Shown: positions 1 to 9,057, counted from the stretch's first letter. The stretch is 64,000 nucleotides of DNA from an uncultured Bacteroidales bacterium (GCA_946186495.1 CAMHNQ010000006.1:1-64000), one strand, 5' to 3'. The notes: generated by a model not told the origin, from the letters alone. Numbers and translations: made by a program.

Positions 1-108
1 TTAATTAAAGAGGGTGAAATCAGTTATGTTAATACATGGTCTTTGACTTCAAAGGGGATATTGTTACTATCCCAACTAATGAGCGTAAAGACAAAGAAAA
101 AAGATTGA
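1..108 (+). CDS. C-terminal end of an upstream gene (partial, unidentified)
   Basis: A reading frame open at the left edge of the window runs 35 codons and stops with TGA at 106-108. It is short, and its tail (about TSKGILLLSQLMSVKTKKKD) matches no family I recognise. By position it could be the end of the restriction-modification specificity or methylase region, or of an unrelated gene between hsdS and dinD. A second small frame (ATG at 36, stop at 150-152) overlaps it, and I cannot say which, if either, is used. No Bacteroidota-type TAnnTTTG promoter box is seen before dinD, which suits read-through from upstream. Confidence 0.3.
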   Translation, partial: LIKEGEISYVNTWSLTSKGILLLSQLMSVKTKKKD

Positions 109-199
109 AAAGTAACGAGAATCGAAGAATACAATCTGCTTGCAAGAATTGATTCAGATGCTATTGATAAAAAGAAATAATCTCAAAAAACTAATCATT

Positions 200-1033
200 A
201 TGAAATCCGAGGAAATCCAAACCTTATTCGAGCAGTTCGAGAAGGCTGCTGTAACAATCGAGAATGTTGAATGCTGGAGCGCACGGGATTTGTATCCGAT
301 ATTAGGTTATACCCAATGGCGCAACTTCATGAATGCAGTTGACAAAGCTAAAGAGGCCTGCATCAATGCAGAACAAAAACTAACCGACCATTTTGCTGAC
401 GTCAGCAAAATGGTTCAGATAGGCTCAGGTGCTGAAAAAGAGATAGATGACATTCTCTTAACCCGCTATGCCTGCTATCTGATAGCGCAGAACGGAGACC
501 CGCGCAAACCGCAAATCGCTTTCGCTCAGACCTATTTTGCCGTTCAGACCCGCAGGGCGGAACTTATCGAACAACGACTTCAAGAGGCGGAACGTGTAAA
601 AGCAAGAGCCAAACTGCAAGAAACCGAGAAGAAACTCTCCGGCATACTCTACGAAAGAGGGGTGAACGACAAAGGGTTTGCCAATATCCGGTCGAAAGGC
701 GACCAGGCTCTGTTCCGTCTCTCCACCCAACAGATGAAAACCAAAATGGGCATACCCGACAACCGTCCCGTGGCCGATTTCCTGCCCACCATCAGCATCA
801 AAGCCAAGGATTTCGCCGCAGAAATGACCAATGTAAATGTGCAGTCCAAAGATCTGCAGGGCGAACCGGCCATCACCAAAGAACACGTGGACAACAATCA
901 GGCGGTAAGAAAAATACTGCTGGAACGTGGCATCGTTCCCGAAAACCTTCCGCCCGCCGAAGATGTGAAGAAAGTGGAACGCCGCCTGAAAAGCGAGGAA
1001 AAGAAAGCTTTGGAAAATAAAAGGAAAAAATAA
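200..1033 (+). CDS. dinD: DNA damage-inducible protein D (DinD), BRO-N type
   Basis: 277 residues. The N-terminal part is a BRO-N/DinD domain (about residues 10-120), with the hallmark stretch around [25 protein letters not shown] and the following [11 protein letters not shown]. The middle is a charged helical segment (about 120-170). The C-terminal part carries the DinD signatures YERGVDxKGFxxIRSKGDxxLF, TxxMKxKxGIP and ADFLP. An in-frame start exists 20 codons upstream, but the ATG at 200 is preferred because the truncated copy at 1899 begins with exactly the same residues. In E. coli, DinD is SOS-induced and is reported to restrain RecA strand exchange. In many bacteria dinD lies inside type I restriction loci, as here upstream of hsdR. 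The product looks intact. Its own role in this locus is unknown. Confidence 0.88.
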   Translation: MKSEEIQTLFEQFEKAAVTIENVECWSARDLYPILGYTQWRNFMNAVDKAKEACINAEQKLTDHFADVSKMVQIGSGAEKEIDDILLTRYACYLIAQNGDPRKPQIAFAQTYFAVQTRRAELIEQRLQEAERVKARAKLQETEKKLSGILYERGVNDKGFANIRSKGDQALFRLSTQQMKTKMGIPDNRPVADFLPTISIKAKDFAAEMTNVNVQSKDLQGEPAITKEHVDNNQAVRKILLERGIVPENLPPAEDVKKVERRLKSEEKKALENKRKK

Positions 1034-1107
1034 AAAAGAGTCGCCTTTCCGACAACCCTTTTCCGACCGGAGACACCCCAATCCAGAAGAATCTTACGAT
1101 TCCGCGG

Positions 1108-1115
1108 CAAAAATA
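1108..1115 (-). promoter_or_regulatory. Orphan -7 box (TATTTTTG) antisense to dinD
   Basis: On the minus strand this reads TATTTTTG followed by CCGCGG, the same form as the other promoters in the window. It points left into the 3' end of dinD, where no minus-strand gene is credible. A palindrome (GAATC-4 nt-GATTC, 1089-1102) lies near the predicted start, and a T-rich stretch follows on the minus strand near 1040-1020. It may drive a short antisense RNA or be fortuitous. Confidence 0.4.
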
Positions 1116-1139
1116 CAAAAAACAGAATAAATTTCAAAC

Positions 1140-1862
1140 ATGGATGATAGCATTATTATGAAAGACATAGATTACGATCAGGATCTTGATATTGAATTCA
1201 GATACCAGTTCTGTTCATTCCTCGGCCCGCTGGAAGAGGAACGATATGTTCAAAATATTTTTGTAGATATTATCAAAACGGATGATAGTGGCAATGAAGT
1301 TCAAATCATTGGGAAGGCAAGTATTAAAATCATGTTGCTATCACAGGCGTTGGATGATAACTTTGACATTTTTCAAATATTTGATTCCGATTCATATACA
1401 ATGCATATAGGTAGCACGATATATGATTTTGATAATGGTGACATTAACGAAGACTTGCGAAGGCAATTGTTTGGGGATGATTTTATGATCAATCCGAATA
1501 TTTGTATTTTTGAACGGCTGACAATTCTTCCGGAATACAGAGGGTTGGGCATCGCAGCCAAATTCATCAAGGACAATTTCTTTTTCTTCAATACAGCCTG
1601 CGGTCTTATTGTAATGCAACCTTTTCCTTTGCAATTTGAAGCCGAAGGCACGCTTGCAAAACGCAGTGATTTTGAGCGCCAGATGGAATACGACCAGATG
1701 GAAAAGGATGAAAATAAAGCAAGGAAATCCTTGATAAACTTTTATAAAAAGGTTGGCTTCATCTCTGTGAAAGGATATGACGACCTGATGTTTCTCCTGC
1801 CAGGATTCAAAAACAATAAACTTGACGCTATAGATTTGAATGAATCAATAGCAATGCAATAG
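1140..1862 (+). CDS. GNAT-family N-acetyltransferase-like protein
   Basis: 240 residues. The centre holds a GNAT motif A: residues FERLTILPEYRGLGIAAKFI give the acetyl-CoA pyrophosphate-binding R-G-x-G-x-A loop after a beta strand. The C-terminal part has the usual NFYKKVGF motif B tail. The N-terminal ~100 residues are acidic and match nothing I know. The substrate cannot be told. It sits between dinD and its truncated copy, 106 bp after the first and 36 bp before the second, so it is cargo within the restriction-modification locus. It could modify a small molecule, or be the enzyme part of a defence or toxin function, but there is no direct evidence. The start at 1140 is the first ATG; the second Met at 1158 is an alternative. 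Confidence 0.7.
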   Translation: MDDSIIMKDIDYDQDLDIEFRYQFCSFLGPLEEERYVQNIFVDIIKTDDSGNEVQIIGKASIKIMLLSQALDDNFDIFQIFDSDSYTMHIGSTIYDFDNGDINEDLRRQLFGDDFMINPNICIFERLTILPEYRGLGIAAKFIKDNFFFFNTACGLIVMQPFPLQFEAEGTLAKRSDFERQMEYDQMEKDENKARKSLINFYKKVGFISVKGYDDLMFLLPGFKNNKLDAIDLNESIAMQ

Positions 1863-1898
1863 AATACATTATTACTAACTAAATCAATCACTACTATT

Positions 1899-2183
1899 AT
1901 GAAATCCGAAGAAATCCAAACCTTATTCGAGCAGTTCGAGAAGGCTGCTGTAACAATCGAGAATGTTGAATGCTGGAGCGCGAGAGAACTCCAACCGCTG
2001 CTGGGTTACGCCAAGTGGGAAAACTTTTCAAAAGTAATTGAAAAGGCAAAAGAATCCTGCCGGCAAGTGGGACATCCTATTGCCGACCATTTTCCTGACG
2101 TCAGGAAAACGATACCCATGCCGAAAGGCCGAAGGGGCAGACCTGCGTGTCTGCCCCCGATAGGTAAAAGGGCGGACACATAG
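1899..2183 (+). pseudogene. Truncated second dinD copy
   Basis: The first ~28 codons match the upstream dinD almost base for base (200-285 versus 1899-1984; one silent difference seen). The copy then diverges but remains clearly DinD-like through the RKTIPMPKG segment. At about 2131 the homology stops, and the frame runs into a GC-rich palindromic repeat, giving 17 unrelated residues before TAG. The [13 protein letters not shown] core and the whole C-terminal half are missing, so a functional DinD is unlikely. It is best read as a duplicate broken by a repeat insertion or deletion. A short BRO-N peptide could still be made. Confidence 0.8.
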
Positions 2184-2209
2184 GTCCGCCCCAACGGTCC
2201 GCCCCAACG
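2134..2209 (+). repeat. REP-like GC-rich palindromic repeat cluster
   Basis: Two adjacent hairpins are visible: GGGGCAGAC (2134-2142) pairs perfectly with GTCTGCCCC (2149-2157), and GGGCGGAC (2170-2177) pairs with GTCCGCCC (2184-2191). A 13-nt unit GGTCCGCCCCAAC follows twice in tandem (2183-2195, 2196-2208). The two hairpins are variants of one sequence (GGGGCRGAC...). This looks like an extragenic REP/MITE-type element inserted into the second dinD copy just before hsdR. Confidence 0.75.
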
Positions 2210-2240
2210 AAAACGATATAAATAAAAAATCACCCAAAAT

Positions 2241-5200
2241 ATGATCCTTATCTCCTTCAAAGAAAACGACATCAGCCAAAAACCGGCACTGGAACTACTG
2301 CAAAAGCTGGGCTACCAGTACCTTTCACCCGAAGAGGTGCTGGAGCTGCGCGGCGGGAAGACCTCCAACGTGCTGCTGGAAGACATTTTGCGGCAACAGT
2401 TGCGCAATCTGAACTCCATCCGCATCGGCAGTCACAGCGAGGCGCGGTTTTCGGAACAGAACATCGAGAACGGTGTCGCCGCCATGCGCAACGTGCCGAT
2501 GGAAGGCGGCTACCTCAACGCCAACGAGGCCGTGTATAACATGCTCACCCTCGGCAAGGCCTTCGAACAAAGCATCGACGGCGACAAGAAGAGCTACACG
2601 ATGCGCTACATCGACTGGCAACATCCCGGGAACAACGTGTTCCACGTTACGGAGGAGTTTGCCGTCACCCGGAGCGGCTCCAACGACACCTACCGTCCCG
2701 ATATTGTACTATTTGTCAATGGCATCCCTTTGGTGGTCATCGAGTGCAAGCGTCCCGATGTCAAAGGGGCGGAAGAGCAGGCTATCTCGCAGCATCTGCG
2801 CAATCAAAAAGAAGACGGTATCCGCAGTCTGTATGTCTATAGCGCACTGCTGTTAGCTATCGGCAACAGCTTCGGCAGCTACGCCACTACCGGCTCGGCA
2901 GCGCAGTTCTGGTGCAAATGGCACGAACGGTTTCCCAACAAGACGGCGGAACAGGACTATCTCCAGCGGCTTAGCGAAATGGTGGGCGACAGGGAAGTCA
3001 CCCTGCAGGACGAGTATCTCTACAACCTCTGCCGTCCAGAACGGCTGTTAGAGCTGATGTACCACTTCACGATTTACGATGCCGGCATCAAGAAGTTGGC
3101 CCGATACCAGCAGTATTTCACCGTGAACGAGACGGTGAATCGGGTGAAGACCATAGAGGCGGGACATCGCAACGGTGGGGTGGTGTGGCATACGCAGGGT
3201 AGTGGCAAATCGCTGACGATGGTGATGTTGGCACAAAAGATAGCGCAGGAGCCGAGTATTTCCAACCCCCGCATCGTACTGGTCACCGACCGCACAGACC
3301 TCGACAGTCAAATCACCAAGACTTTCCGAAAGTGCGGCAAAGAGGTGGAGAACGCCACCACGGGCCAGCGGTTGGTGGATTTGTTGGAGAGCGACACCGA
3401 TGCGGTCATCACCACCGTTATCAACAAGTTTGCCACGGCCATCAAGAAAATCAAGCGCCCGCTTGACAATCCCAACATCTTCATCCTGATTGACGAAGCG
3501 CACCGCAGCCAATATAAGGAGATGGCCATCCAGATGAACCGGGTGCTGCCCAACGCCTGCAAGATCGCCTTCACGGGGACACCGCTGATGAAGAAAGACA
3601 AGAACACCGCCCGCACTTTTGGCGGCATTATAAAACCCGTCTATACCGTGAAGCAAGCTGTTGAAGACAAAGCCGTTGTGCCTCTGCTCTACGAAGGCCG
3701 TTTTTCGCCACAAAGAGTAAACGAAGAATCTATCGACAATTTCTTCAACATGGTGTGTGAAGATCTCACTCCATACCAAGCCACCGATTTGAAAAAGAAA
3801 CATGCACGTGCCGACAGCCTCAACCAAGCAGAACAGCGAATTTTCTCCATCGCTATTGATATTTCGAAACACTATGCAGACAATTGGCAGGGAACTGGCT
3901 TCAAAGCCATGCTTGTCACACGTAAGAAAAAGATTGCCATTCTTTATAAAAAGTATCTTGACGAGATTGGAAAGCTCGCCTCCGAAGTGTTGATCACTGC
4001 GCCTGATGATCGCGAAGGGGAGGAAACCGCATACGGTGGTACGGCCCAGGAGGTTAAGGATTTTTGGAAGCGCATGATGGACGAGCATGGAACGCCGCAG
4101 AAGTATCAGGAGAATCTGATTTCGCGGTTTAAGAACCAGGAATCGCCAGAACTGATGATTGTGGTGGACAAACTGCTCACCGGCTTTGACGAGCCGAAAG
4201 TAGCAGTGATGTATCTCGACCGTAAACTAAATGGCCATACATTGTTACAGGCCGTTGCGCGTGTCAATCGAACTTGTGAAGGGAAAGAATATGGATATAT
4301 CATTGACTATGAGGGTGTTTTGAAAGAATTGGATGAAGCCTTGGGCGTATATTCCGAATACGATGAGGATGACTTGGACGTCTTTCGCGAAACGTTAGTG
4401 CCTGTCAGTGACAAAATCGCCGAACTTCCACAGCGCCATTCCGACCTTTGGGAGCTGTTCAAGATGATTCCCAACAAGCGCGATTTGGAGGCATACGCCC
4501 AGTCGTTGCGCATGGAGGATCGTCGCCACGAGTTCTACGACCGCCTGACGGCCTTTTCATCGGTGCTGCAACTCGCCCTATCTACCAAAGAATTCTTTGA
4601 GACTACTGATGAAAAGGCCATTCATCGTTACAAAGACGATCTGAACATGTTTGCCAAGCTGCGCACCGCTGTCCAACTGCGCTATTCCGACACTATCGAC
4701 TACAAGAAGTACGAAGCCCGCATCGAGAAACTCATTAATCACCATGTGGAGAGCGATGCCGTGAAGGTCATCACCAATTTGGTCAACATCTTCGACAAAG
4801 ATAATTTCCAGAAAGAGGTGGACAGCGTGGTCGGTACCGCCGCCAAAGCCGATACCATCGCCACCCGAACGGCCAAATACATTCAGGAAAACATGGATTC
4901 CGACCCCGCTTTCTTCAAGAAATTCTCACAGCTCATCAAAGAGACCATCGAACTTTACGAGCAGGGGCGCTTAACGGACAATGAATATTTGGAAAAGATG
5001 ATGCAATACAAAGAAGATGTGCTGAACCACACCGACAGCGAATTACCGTCCGAGTTGGAACACAACAACGCGGCGAAGGCCTATTTCGGTATCGCTTTGG
5101 AAAACTACAAGCGGCTCTTTCCCGATATGCCCGTCCGCGAAATGGCCTTGGCCACGGCCAACGCTTTCGATGACATCATTCGACAAACAGTGATTGTGGA

Positions 5201-5378
5201 GGATTCCGTGCTGGTGGACTGGCAGTCGAAAAACGACATCATCGGCAAAATGAAAATCCGTCTCGAAGACGAGCTAATCGACAATGTCAAGCGCAAATAC
5301 GGAGTGATTTTCCCGTTTGATGATATGGACATCATCATTGACGGTTGTGTGGATGTGGCTAAAATCTGGATACGATGA
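2241..5378 (+). CDS. hsdR: Type I restriction enzyme, R subunit (HsdR)
   Basis: 1045 residues, normal length for HsdR. It is the motor and nuclease subunit of a type I restriction complex, which translocates and cuts unmodified DNA. The N-terminal nuclease carries the PD-(D/E)xK set D154, E168 and K170 (PDIV... IECK). The helicase domains follow: Walker A HTQGSGKS (317-324), DEAH (418-421), the TGTP motif III (about 445-448), and the C-terminal RecA lobe with LLTGFDEP and QAVARVNR (motif VI). A helical C-terminal region for complex assembly follows. hsdM and hsdS are not in the window. Base composition changes inside the gene: 38 of 60 bases at 2461-2520 are G or C, against 25 of 60 at 3841-3900. 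The ORF is intact. Confidence 0.96.
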   Translation: MILISFKENDISQKPALELLQKLGYQYLSPEEVLELRGGKTSNVLLEDILRQQLRNLNSIRIGSHSEARFSEQNIENGVAAMRNVPMEGGYLNANEAVYNMLTLGKAFEQSIDGDKKSYTMRYIDWQHPGNNVFHVTEEFAVTRSGSNDTYRPDIVLFVNGIPLVVIECKRPDVKGAEEQAISQHLRNQKEDGIRSLYVYSALLLAIGNSFGSYATTGSAAQFWCKWHERFPNKTAEQDYLQRLSEMVGDREVTLQDEYLYNLCRPERLLELMYHFTIYDAGIKKLARYQQYFTVNETVNRVKTIEAGHRNGGVVWHTQGSGKSLTMVMLAQKIAQEPSISNPRIVLVTDRTDLDSQITKTFRKCGKEVENATTGQRLVDLLESDTDAVITTVINKFATAIKKIKRPLDNPNIFILIDEAHRSQYKEMAIQMNRVLPNACKIAFTGTPLMKKDKNTARTFGGIIKPVYTVKQAVEDKAVVPLLYEGRFSPQRVNEESIDNFFNMVCEDLTPYQATDLKKKHARADSLNQAEQRIFSIAIDISKHYADNWQGTGFKAMLVTRKKKIAILYKKYLDEIGKLASEVLITAPDDREGEETAYGGTAQEVKDFWKRMMDEHGTPQKYQENLISRFKNQESPELMIVVDKLLTGFDEPKVAVMYLDRKLNGHTLLQAVARVNRTCEGKEYGYIIDYEGVLKELDEALGVYSEYDEDDLDVFRETLVPVSDKIAELPQRHSDLWELFKMIPNKRDLEAYAQSLRMEDRRHEFYDRLTAFSSVLQLALSTKEFFETTDEKAIHRYKDDLNMFAKLRTAVQLRYSDTIDYKKYEARIEKLINHHVESDAVKVITNLVNIFDKDNFQKEVDSVVGTAAKADTIATRTAKYIQENMDSDPAFFKKFSQLIKETIELYEQGRLTDNEYLEKMMQYKEDVLNHTDSELPSELEHNNAAKAYFGIALENYKRLFPDMPVREMALATANAFDDIIRQTVIVEDSVLVDWQSKNDIIGKMKIRLEDELIDNVKRKYGVIFPFDDMDIIIDGCVDVAKIWIR

Positions 5379-6073
5379 CGAAAGACAGCATCCTTTACGG
5401 ATCAACCCGCATCGAGTACAGCATTGACTATGTGCCGCGAAAAACGCTCGGTATCCGCGTGGAACCGGACGGTTCGGTTTGGTTAAAAGCTCCGGAAAAC
5501 GCTACTTTGGAAGACATTCGTGAGAAAGTGCATCGCAAGGCACCTTGGATTTTGCGGCAACGGCGTTATTTTGAGTCTTTTGGTATTCCCACAACAGAGC
5601 GGCAGTATATCAGTGGCGAGTCGCATCTCTATTTGGGGCGGCAGTATATGCTTCGAATACGGGAATCCGACCAAAACGCCGTCCATTATCAAAACAACAT
5701 TCTTGAAGTTGAATGCCGGAACAAGAAAGATGTCAAAAAGGTGCTGCAGCAATGGTATCGAGAGCGGGCGGAAATCAAATTCGCAGAATATGCGAAACCG
5801 ATTGTCGAACATTTTTCCGTTTATGGCGTAAAACCCGAAACTATCTCAATCAGAAAGATGGAAAAACGTTGGGGCTACTGCACCAAAGACGGCAACATTT
5901 ATCTGAATCCCAGACTTATATGCGCACCACGCGGCTGCATTGAGTATGTCATCACCCACGAACTATGCCATTTGGTACACCGCAATCACACGAAGGATTT
6001 CTATGCGTTGCTAAGCAAGGAGATGCCCCAATGGGAGAAGTGGAAGACGAAGTTGGAGAGGATGATGCGGTGA
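5375..6073 (+). CDS. YgjP-like zinc metallopeptidase domain protein (DUF45)
   Basis: 232 residues. The C-terminal third has the zinc-binding HELCH signature (an HExxH motif, in VITHELCHLVHRNHTKDFY) with a downstream His, typical of the YgjP/DUF45 family related to SprT and M48 peptidases. The conserved KRWGYCTKDGNIYLNPRL segment precedes it. The start codon overlaps the hsdR stop (ATGA, 5375-5378), so the two are translationally coupled. YgjP genes are often found directly after hsdR. The role there is not established; proteolytic control of the HsdR motor is one possible reading, but that is inference. Confidence 0.88.
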   Translation: MTKDSILYGSTRIEYSIDYVPRKTLGIRVEPDGSVWLKAPENATLEDIREKVHRKAPWILRQRRYFESFGIPTTERQYISGESHLYLGRQYMLRIRESDQNAVHYQNNILEVECRNKKDVKKVLQQWYRERAEIKFAEYAKPIVEHFSVYGVKPETISIRKMEKRWGYCTKDGNIYLNPRLICAPRGCIEYVITHELCHLVHRNHTKDFYALLSKEMPQWEKWKTKLERMMR

Positions 6074-6097
6074 AATAACATTCCCGCACAAAAGTAA

Positions 6098-6121
6098 CGG
6101 GGAGAACCTTCGTCCTCCCCG
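6098..6121. terminator. Convergent hairpin terminator
   Basis: CGGGGAG (6098-6104) pairs with CTCCCCG (6115-6121) around a 10-nt loop, midway between the stop codons of the ygjP-like gene and gcvP. T-rich sequence follows on both strands, so it can serve both genes. Confidence 0.7.
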
Positions 6122-6149
6122 CTGTATATTATCATATTTTGAGAATCTC

Positions 6150-9008
6150 TTACTCGCTCAGCACGCAAACCAGATTCCGGTCGCCGTAAGCGTCGTCGAT
6201 CTTGCCGACGGTCGGCCAGTACTTCTCGGTGTGCGGCATCGGGAAGGCGGCCTGCTGACGGGTGTAGGGACGGTCCCAATCATTGGCGCAGACCACGTTC
6301 ATGCTGTGCGGCGCGTTCTTGATGAGGTTGTTGGCCTTGTCGGCCTTGCCCTCTTCGATGTCGCGAATCTCCTGACGGATGGCGATCATCGCGTCGCAGA
6401 AACGGTCGAGCTCGCTCAGCGGTTCGCTCTCGGTAGGCTCCACCATCAGGGTGCCGTGCACCGGGAAGGCCACCGTGGGAGCGTGGAAGCCATAGTCCAT
6501 CAGACGTTTGGCGATGTCGCCTACCTGCACGCCGGCATTCTTGTCGAACTCGTTGCAGTCGAGGATCATCTCGTGGGCGCACATGCCGTTCGTACCCGTG
6601 TAGAGAATCTTGTAGTCTTTCTCCAACCGTGCACGCATGTAGTTGGCGTTGAGGATGGCGTTCTTGGTGACTTCCGTCAAGCCCTTGCCACCCAGCATCT
6701 TGAGGTAACCATAGGTGATCGGGATCAGGTAGGCGCTGCCGTAAGGGGCCGTGGCCACCTGGCTACCCTGCTCACCGCCGACCTTCACGGTAGCGTGGTT
6801 CGGCAGGAACGGGACGAGCTTCTCGCACACGCCGATCGGGCCGACACCAGGACCGCCGCCGCCGTGAGGCATGGCGAAGGTCTTGTGCAGGTTGAGGTGA
6901 CAGACATCAGCACCCATCGTGCCAGGAGAGGTCAGACCCACCTGGGCGTTCATGTTGGCACCGTCCATATAGACCAGACCGCCGTTCTCGTGGATGATCT
7001 TGATGATTTCGAGAATGCCTTCCTCAAACACGCCGTGCGTGGAAGGATAGGTGATCATCAGGCAGGAGAGGTTGTCCTTGTATTGCTCGGCTTTCGCGCG
7101 CAGGTCGTCGATATCGACCTCGCCATGCTCGGTAGCCTTCACCACCACGATCTTGTTGCCGGCCTTCGCAGAGGAGGCGGGGTTGGTGCCGTGTGCGGAA
7201 GACGGGATCAAGCAGATGTTGCGGTGACCCTCGCCGCGGCTGAGGTGGTAGTTGCGGATGACGGTCATGCCAGCGTACTCACCGGCGGCACCGGAGTTCG
7301 GTTGCAGGGAGATAGCAGCGAAACCGGTGATCTTGGCCAGCCAGTTGCAGACCTCGTCCAGCATCTCGCGGAAACCCTCGGCTTGGTCGGCGGGAGCGTA
7401 CGGGTGGATGTTGCAGACCTCGGGCCAGCTCAGCGGCAGCATCTCGGCGGCGGCGTTGAGCTTCATGGTGCAGGAACCCAGCGGAATCATGGCGCGGTTC
7501 AGCGACAGATCCTTGACTTCCAGCATCTTCATGTAGCGCATCATCTCGGTTTCGGAGTGATACTGGCTGAAGATCTTGTGCTGCATGAACGGGCTCTTGC
7601 GGGTCAGTTCAGCGGGGATGTGCAGATCGGGAATACCGCATCTGCCATCGCACACGTGCGGGGTGAACGGCTTGCCGGCGGCCGTGGCCAGCACTTCGAG
7701 GATGTCGTTGACATCGTCGTGGGTGACGGTCTCGTCCAACGAAATCGTGAAGCAACGCTCGCAGTGGTAGCAGAGATTGATTTCCTTCGACAGGGCCACC
7801 TTCTTCACGTCCTCGCAGGTGAGGCCTTCGGGCGTTTCGAGGCAGACGGTGTCAAAATAGTGTTCGTTATACTGCTTGAAGCCGTATTTGGCTGCTTCCT
7901 CGGCGAGGACACCAGCCAACACGTTGATCTTCACGGCTTTGTTCTTCAGTCCGTCGGCACCGTGCCACATGCCGTAGAAGCCGGCCATGATGGCGGTGAG
8001 GGCGCTGGCGGTGCAGATGTTGGAGGTTGCGCGTTCGCGTTTGATGTGCTGCTCGCGGGTCTGCAGGGCCATGCGGACGGCGCGGTTGCCCTGTGCATCG
8101 ACGGTGACGCCGATGATGCGGCCGGGCATCTGGCGCAGGAAGCTCTCGCGGCAGGCGTAGAAGCCGGCGGCGGGGCTGCCGTAGCCCATCGGGATGCCGA
8201 AACGCTGGGTGGAACCCACCACGCAGTCGGCGCCCCATTCGCCCGGAGGCGTGAGCAGCGTCAGGGCCAGCAGGTCGGTGGCCACGCCTACGAAGATGTT
8301 CTTGGCGTGCGCTTTCTCCACCCATGCGCTGTAGTCATGGATGCCGCCCCAGTAGTTCGGGTACTGGATCATCGCGCCGAAGAAGGTCTCGTCGAGCTCC
8401 ACCTGGTCGGGCTTGCCGATCACGATTTCGATGCCGTGCGGCGCAGCGTTGGTCTTCATCACCCCGATGGAGTGCGGGAAAACACCCTCAGCCACGAAAT
8501 ATTTCACCACGTTGTTCTTCTGCTGTTCGCGGCTGCGGCTGCGGAAGAACATCAGCATCATCTCGCCGGCGGCCGTGGCATCGTCCAGCATGGAAGCATT
8601 GGCCAACGGCATGGCGGTCAGGCTGCTCACCATCGTCTGGTAGTTCAGCAACGCCTCGATACGGCCTTGGGAAATCTCCGCCTGGTACGGGGTGTAGGAG
8701 GTGTACCAACCCGGATTCTCGAAAATGTTGCGCAGAATCACCGCAGGTGTATAGGTGTTGTAAGTGCCCATGCCGATGTATGAGCGATATACCTTGTTCT
8801 TCGCCATCAGGCTGTGGATGTGGTTGAGGTATTCGCCTTCGGTCATGCCGTCGGGAAGATCCAGCGGCTTCGGCAGGCGGATGGCGGCGGGAACCGTCTT
8901 CTCAATCAGTTCGTCCATCGTCTTGACACCGATGACATCTAACATCTTCTGTTGTTCGCTCACGGCGGGACCGTTGTGTCTGCACGTAAAATCGTCTTTA
9001 ATTATCAT
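6150..9008 (-). CDS. gcvP: Glycine dehydrogenase (decarboxylating), P protein
   Basis: 952 residues, the long single-chain form of glycine cleavage P protein. It decarboxylates glycine with pyridoxal phosphate and passes the aminomethyl group to the lipoyl arm of H protein. Both halves are present. The N-terminal half begins with the RHNGP... and YIGMGTY segments. The C-terminal half has the PLP-binding lysine at residue 709 in HLNLHKTFAMPHGGGGPG, and the SLQPNSGAAGEYAG loop. It is monocistronic, with its own promoter about 50 nt upstream. The 5' leader is too short for a glycine riboswitch and shows none. No other gcv genes are nearby, but lplA, which can lipoylate H protein, lies 18 kb away. 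High G+C third positions suit a well expressed gene. Confidence 0.97.
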   Translation of the reverse strand: MIIKDDFTCRHNGPAVSEQQKMLDVIGVKTMDELIEKTVPAAIRLPKPLDLPDGMTEGEYLNHIHSLMAKNKVYRSYIGMGTYNTYTPAVILRNIFENPGWYTSYTPYQAEISQGRIEALLNYQTMVSSLTAMPLANASMLDDATAAGEMMLMFFRSRSREQQKNNVVKYFVAEGVFPHSIGVMKTNAAPHGIEIVIGKPDQVELDETFFGAMIQYPNYWGGIHDYSAWVEKAHAKNIFVGVATDLLALTLLTPPGEWGADCVVGSTQRFGIPMGYGSPAAGFYACRESFLRQMPGRIIGVTVDAQGNRAVRMALQTREQHIKRERATSNICTASALTAIMAGFYGMWHGADGLKNKAVKINVLAGVLAEEAAKYGFKQYNEHYFDTVCLETPEGLTCEDVKKVALSKEINLCYHCERCFTISLDETVTHDDVNDILEVLATAAGKPFTPHVCDGRCGIPDLHIPAELTRKSPFMQHKIFSQYHSETEMMRYMKMLEVKDLSLNRAMIPLGSCTMKLNAAAEMLPLSWPEVCNIHPYAPADQAEGFREMLDEVCNWLAKITGFAAISLQPNSGAAGEYAGMTVIRNYHLSRGEGHRNICLIPSSAHGTNPASSAKAGNKIVVVKATEHGEVDIDDLRAKAEQYKDNLSCLMITYPSTHGVFEEGILEIIKIIHENGGLVYMDGANMNAQVGLTSPGTMGADVCHLNLHKTFAMPHGGGGPGVGPIGVCEKLVPFLPNHATVKVGGEQGSQVATAPYGSAYLIPITYGYLKMLGGKGLTEVTKNAILNANYMRARLEKDYKILYTGTNGMCAHEMILDCNEFDKNAGVQVGDIAKRLMDYGFHAPTVAFPVHGTLMVEPTESEPLSELDRFCDAMIAIRQEIRDIEEGKADKANNLIKNAPHSMNVVCANDWDRPYTRQQAAFPMPHTEKYWPTVGKIDDAYGDRNLVCVLSE

Positions 9009-9057
9009 ATTGATTATTAATTAGTTATAAATACTTTTAACAATAAAAGAGAAAGGG

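Noticed and set aside
3048..4088. 346-codon minus-strand frame opposite hsdR
   Set aside because: Antisense shadow of hsdR; no family features, no promoter box.
6231..8783. 850-codon open frame on the plus strand opposite gcvP
   Set aside because: It lies antisense to a certain gene with G+C-rich third positions, which removes stops on the other strand. Its translation is rich in His, Arg, Val and Gly and has no recognisable domain.
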